Part shown: positions 32,349 to 32,741 of the stretch, piece by piece
Layout: each line of letters opens with the position of its first letter
How positions within the stretch are numbered: the stretch's first letter is position 1
Source: an uncultured Clostridia bacterium
GTDB lineage: Bacteria > Bacillota > Clostridia > Christensenellales > Aristaeellaceae
Assembly: GCA_946536315.1 (NCBI GenBank)
Contig: CAMNEH010000019.1
Location: 1-32,741, forward strand
Direction of reading: 5' to 3'
DNA length: 32,741 nucleotides
Made by a program: the position numbers and the translations under genes
Notes under the pieces: generated by a model
Told to the model about the DNA's origin: nothing
What the model saw: the letters and a program-made list of their open reading frames with translations, nothing else
Database searches by the model: none

Positions 32349-32741
32349 TATTCAGTCACAGACTGAATAGTCACCGCATGGGGGACTGGCGTCCCCCCTA
32401 CTCCTCAATTCGGCATTGTCGCAACAGGAATCGCGCGCGCACCGCGCACGAGATGGCGACAAGCGCCTCACGCACCGCGCACGGTATGCTCTGTGCCTCA
32501 TTGCGGCTCCGCCCGCCGTATCGTCCACAGGACGCGGCGGACTCCGCCGCCCCCGACAGCTTTGCCTGTCGGACCTGCTCCACAGTTCGCCATTGTCGCA
32601 TAGCAGGCTGCCGCCAGCTATGCTCTGTGTTGATTCGCGCGCGCACCGCGGGTGCAAGCACCTCGCGCACCGCGCACGAGATGCTCCTGGGACTTCTCCC
32701 GCCTTCATCCGCCTCAGGCGGCGGCGGGATACGTCTCCTCA
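32344..32741 (+). repeat. Mosaic hairpin repeat, copy D (cut by window edge)
   Basis: Starts with a perfect 14-bp stem (arm GTGACTATTCAGTC, 32344-32357, ACA loop, partner 32361-32374). A GGGGGAC/GTCCCCC hairpin follows at 32380-32397. The GC-rich unit 32402-32552 is shared with copy C, and the CGACAG/CTGTCG hairpin lies at 32554-32571. The 54-bp unit of copies A and C lies at about 32581-32630. A partial second GC-rich unit follows, then the CCGCC/GGCGG unit at about 32689-32741. The module order differs from copy C: the GC-rich unit comes before, not after, the 54-bp unit. No gene is seen in 32267-32741. Confidence 0.9.

Overview
The window is GC-rich and densely coded. It looks like a high-GC Bacillota (Clostridia-type) chromosome. 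The grounds are strong GGAGG-type ribosome binding sites, a GSI-alpha type glutamine synthetase, a short HisG paired with HisZ, a YerC/TrpR-like regulator heading the histidine operon, and a large exported protein with Cna-B/FctA-like pilin domains. The order and family cannot be fixed from the sequence. No rRNA, tRNA, CRISPR array, transposase or phage gene was seen.

Left part (1-9233): an aldo/keto reductase is translationally coupled to a TetR repressor, behind a promoter with two palindromic operators. Next come a GNAT acetyltransferase, then a divergent exported fusion of a HAD phosphatase with a histidine acid phosphatase, and a small two-helix membrane protein. A three-gene operon on the minus strand follows: serine beta-lactamase-like hydrolase, glutamine synthetase, double-domain GNAT.

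Centre (9601-18091): an eleven-gene minus-strand histidine operon, yerC-hisZ-hisG-hisD-hisC-hisB-hisH-hisA-hisF-hisIE-hisJ. It covers every step from ATP plus PRPP to histidine. Every one of its ten gene junctions overlaps by 4 to 8 nt, and a candidate operator fills the promoter spacer.

Right part (18824-32266): a GH43-type glycosidase and two tandem exported WG-repeat-like paralogues lie on the plus strand. A 169-bp MITE-like element with 19-bp terminal inverted repeats ends that group. On the minus strand are a CDF cation transporter, an exported PIG-L deacetylase, an exported Pro/Glu/Ala-rich protein with fifteen 17-residue repeats, and a 1319-residue exported adhesin-like protein with no visible sortase signal.

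The most unusual content is a family of mosaic noncoding repeats at 1-152, 9256-9599, 18165-18750 and 32344-32741. They are built from shared hairpin modules in different combinations. Between copies, two hairpins differ by compensated base-pair changes, so the fold is kept while the sequence changes. Two copies in inverted orientation exactly bracket the histidine operon. This is the best candidate here for something undescribed.
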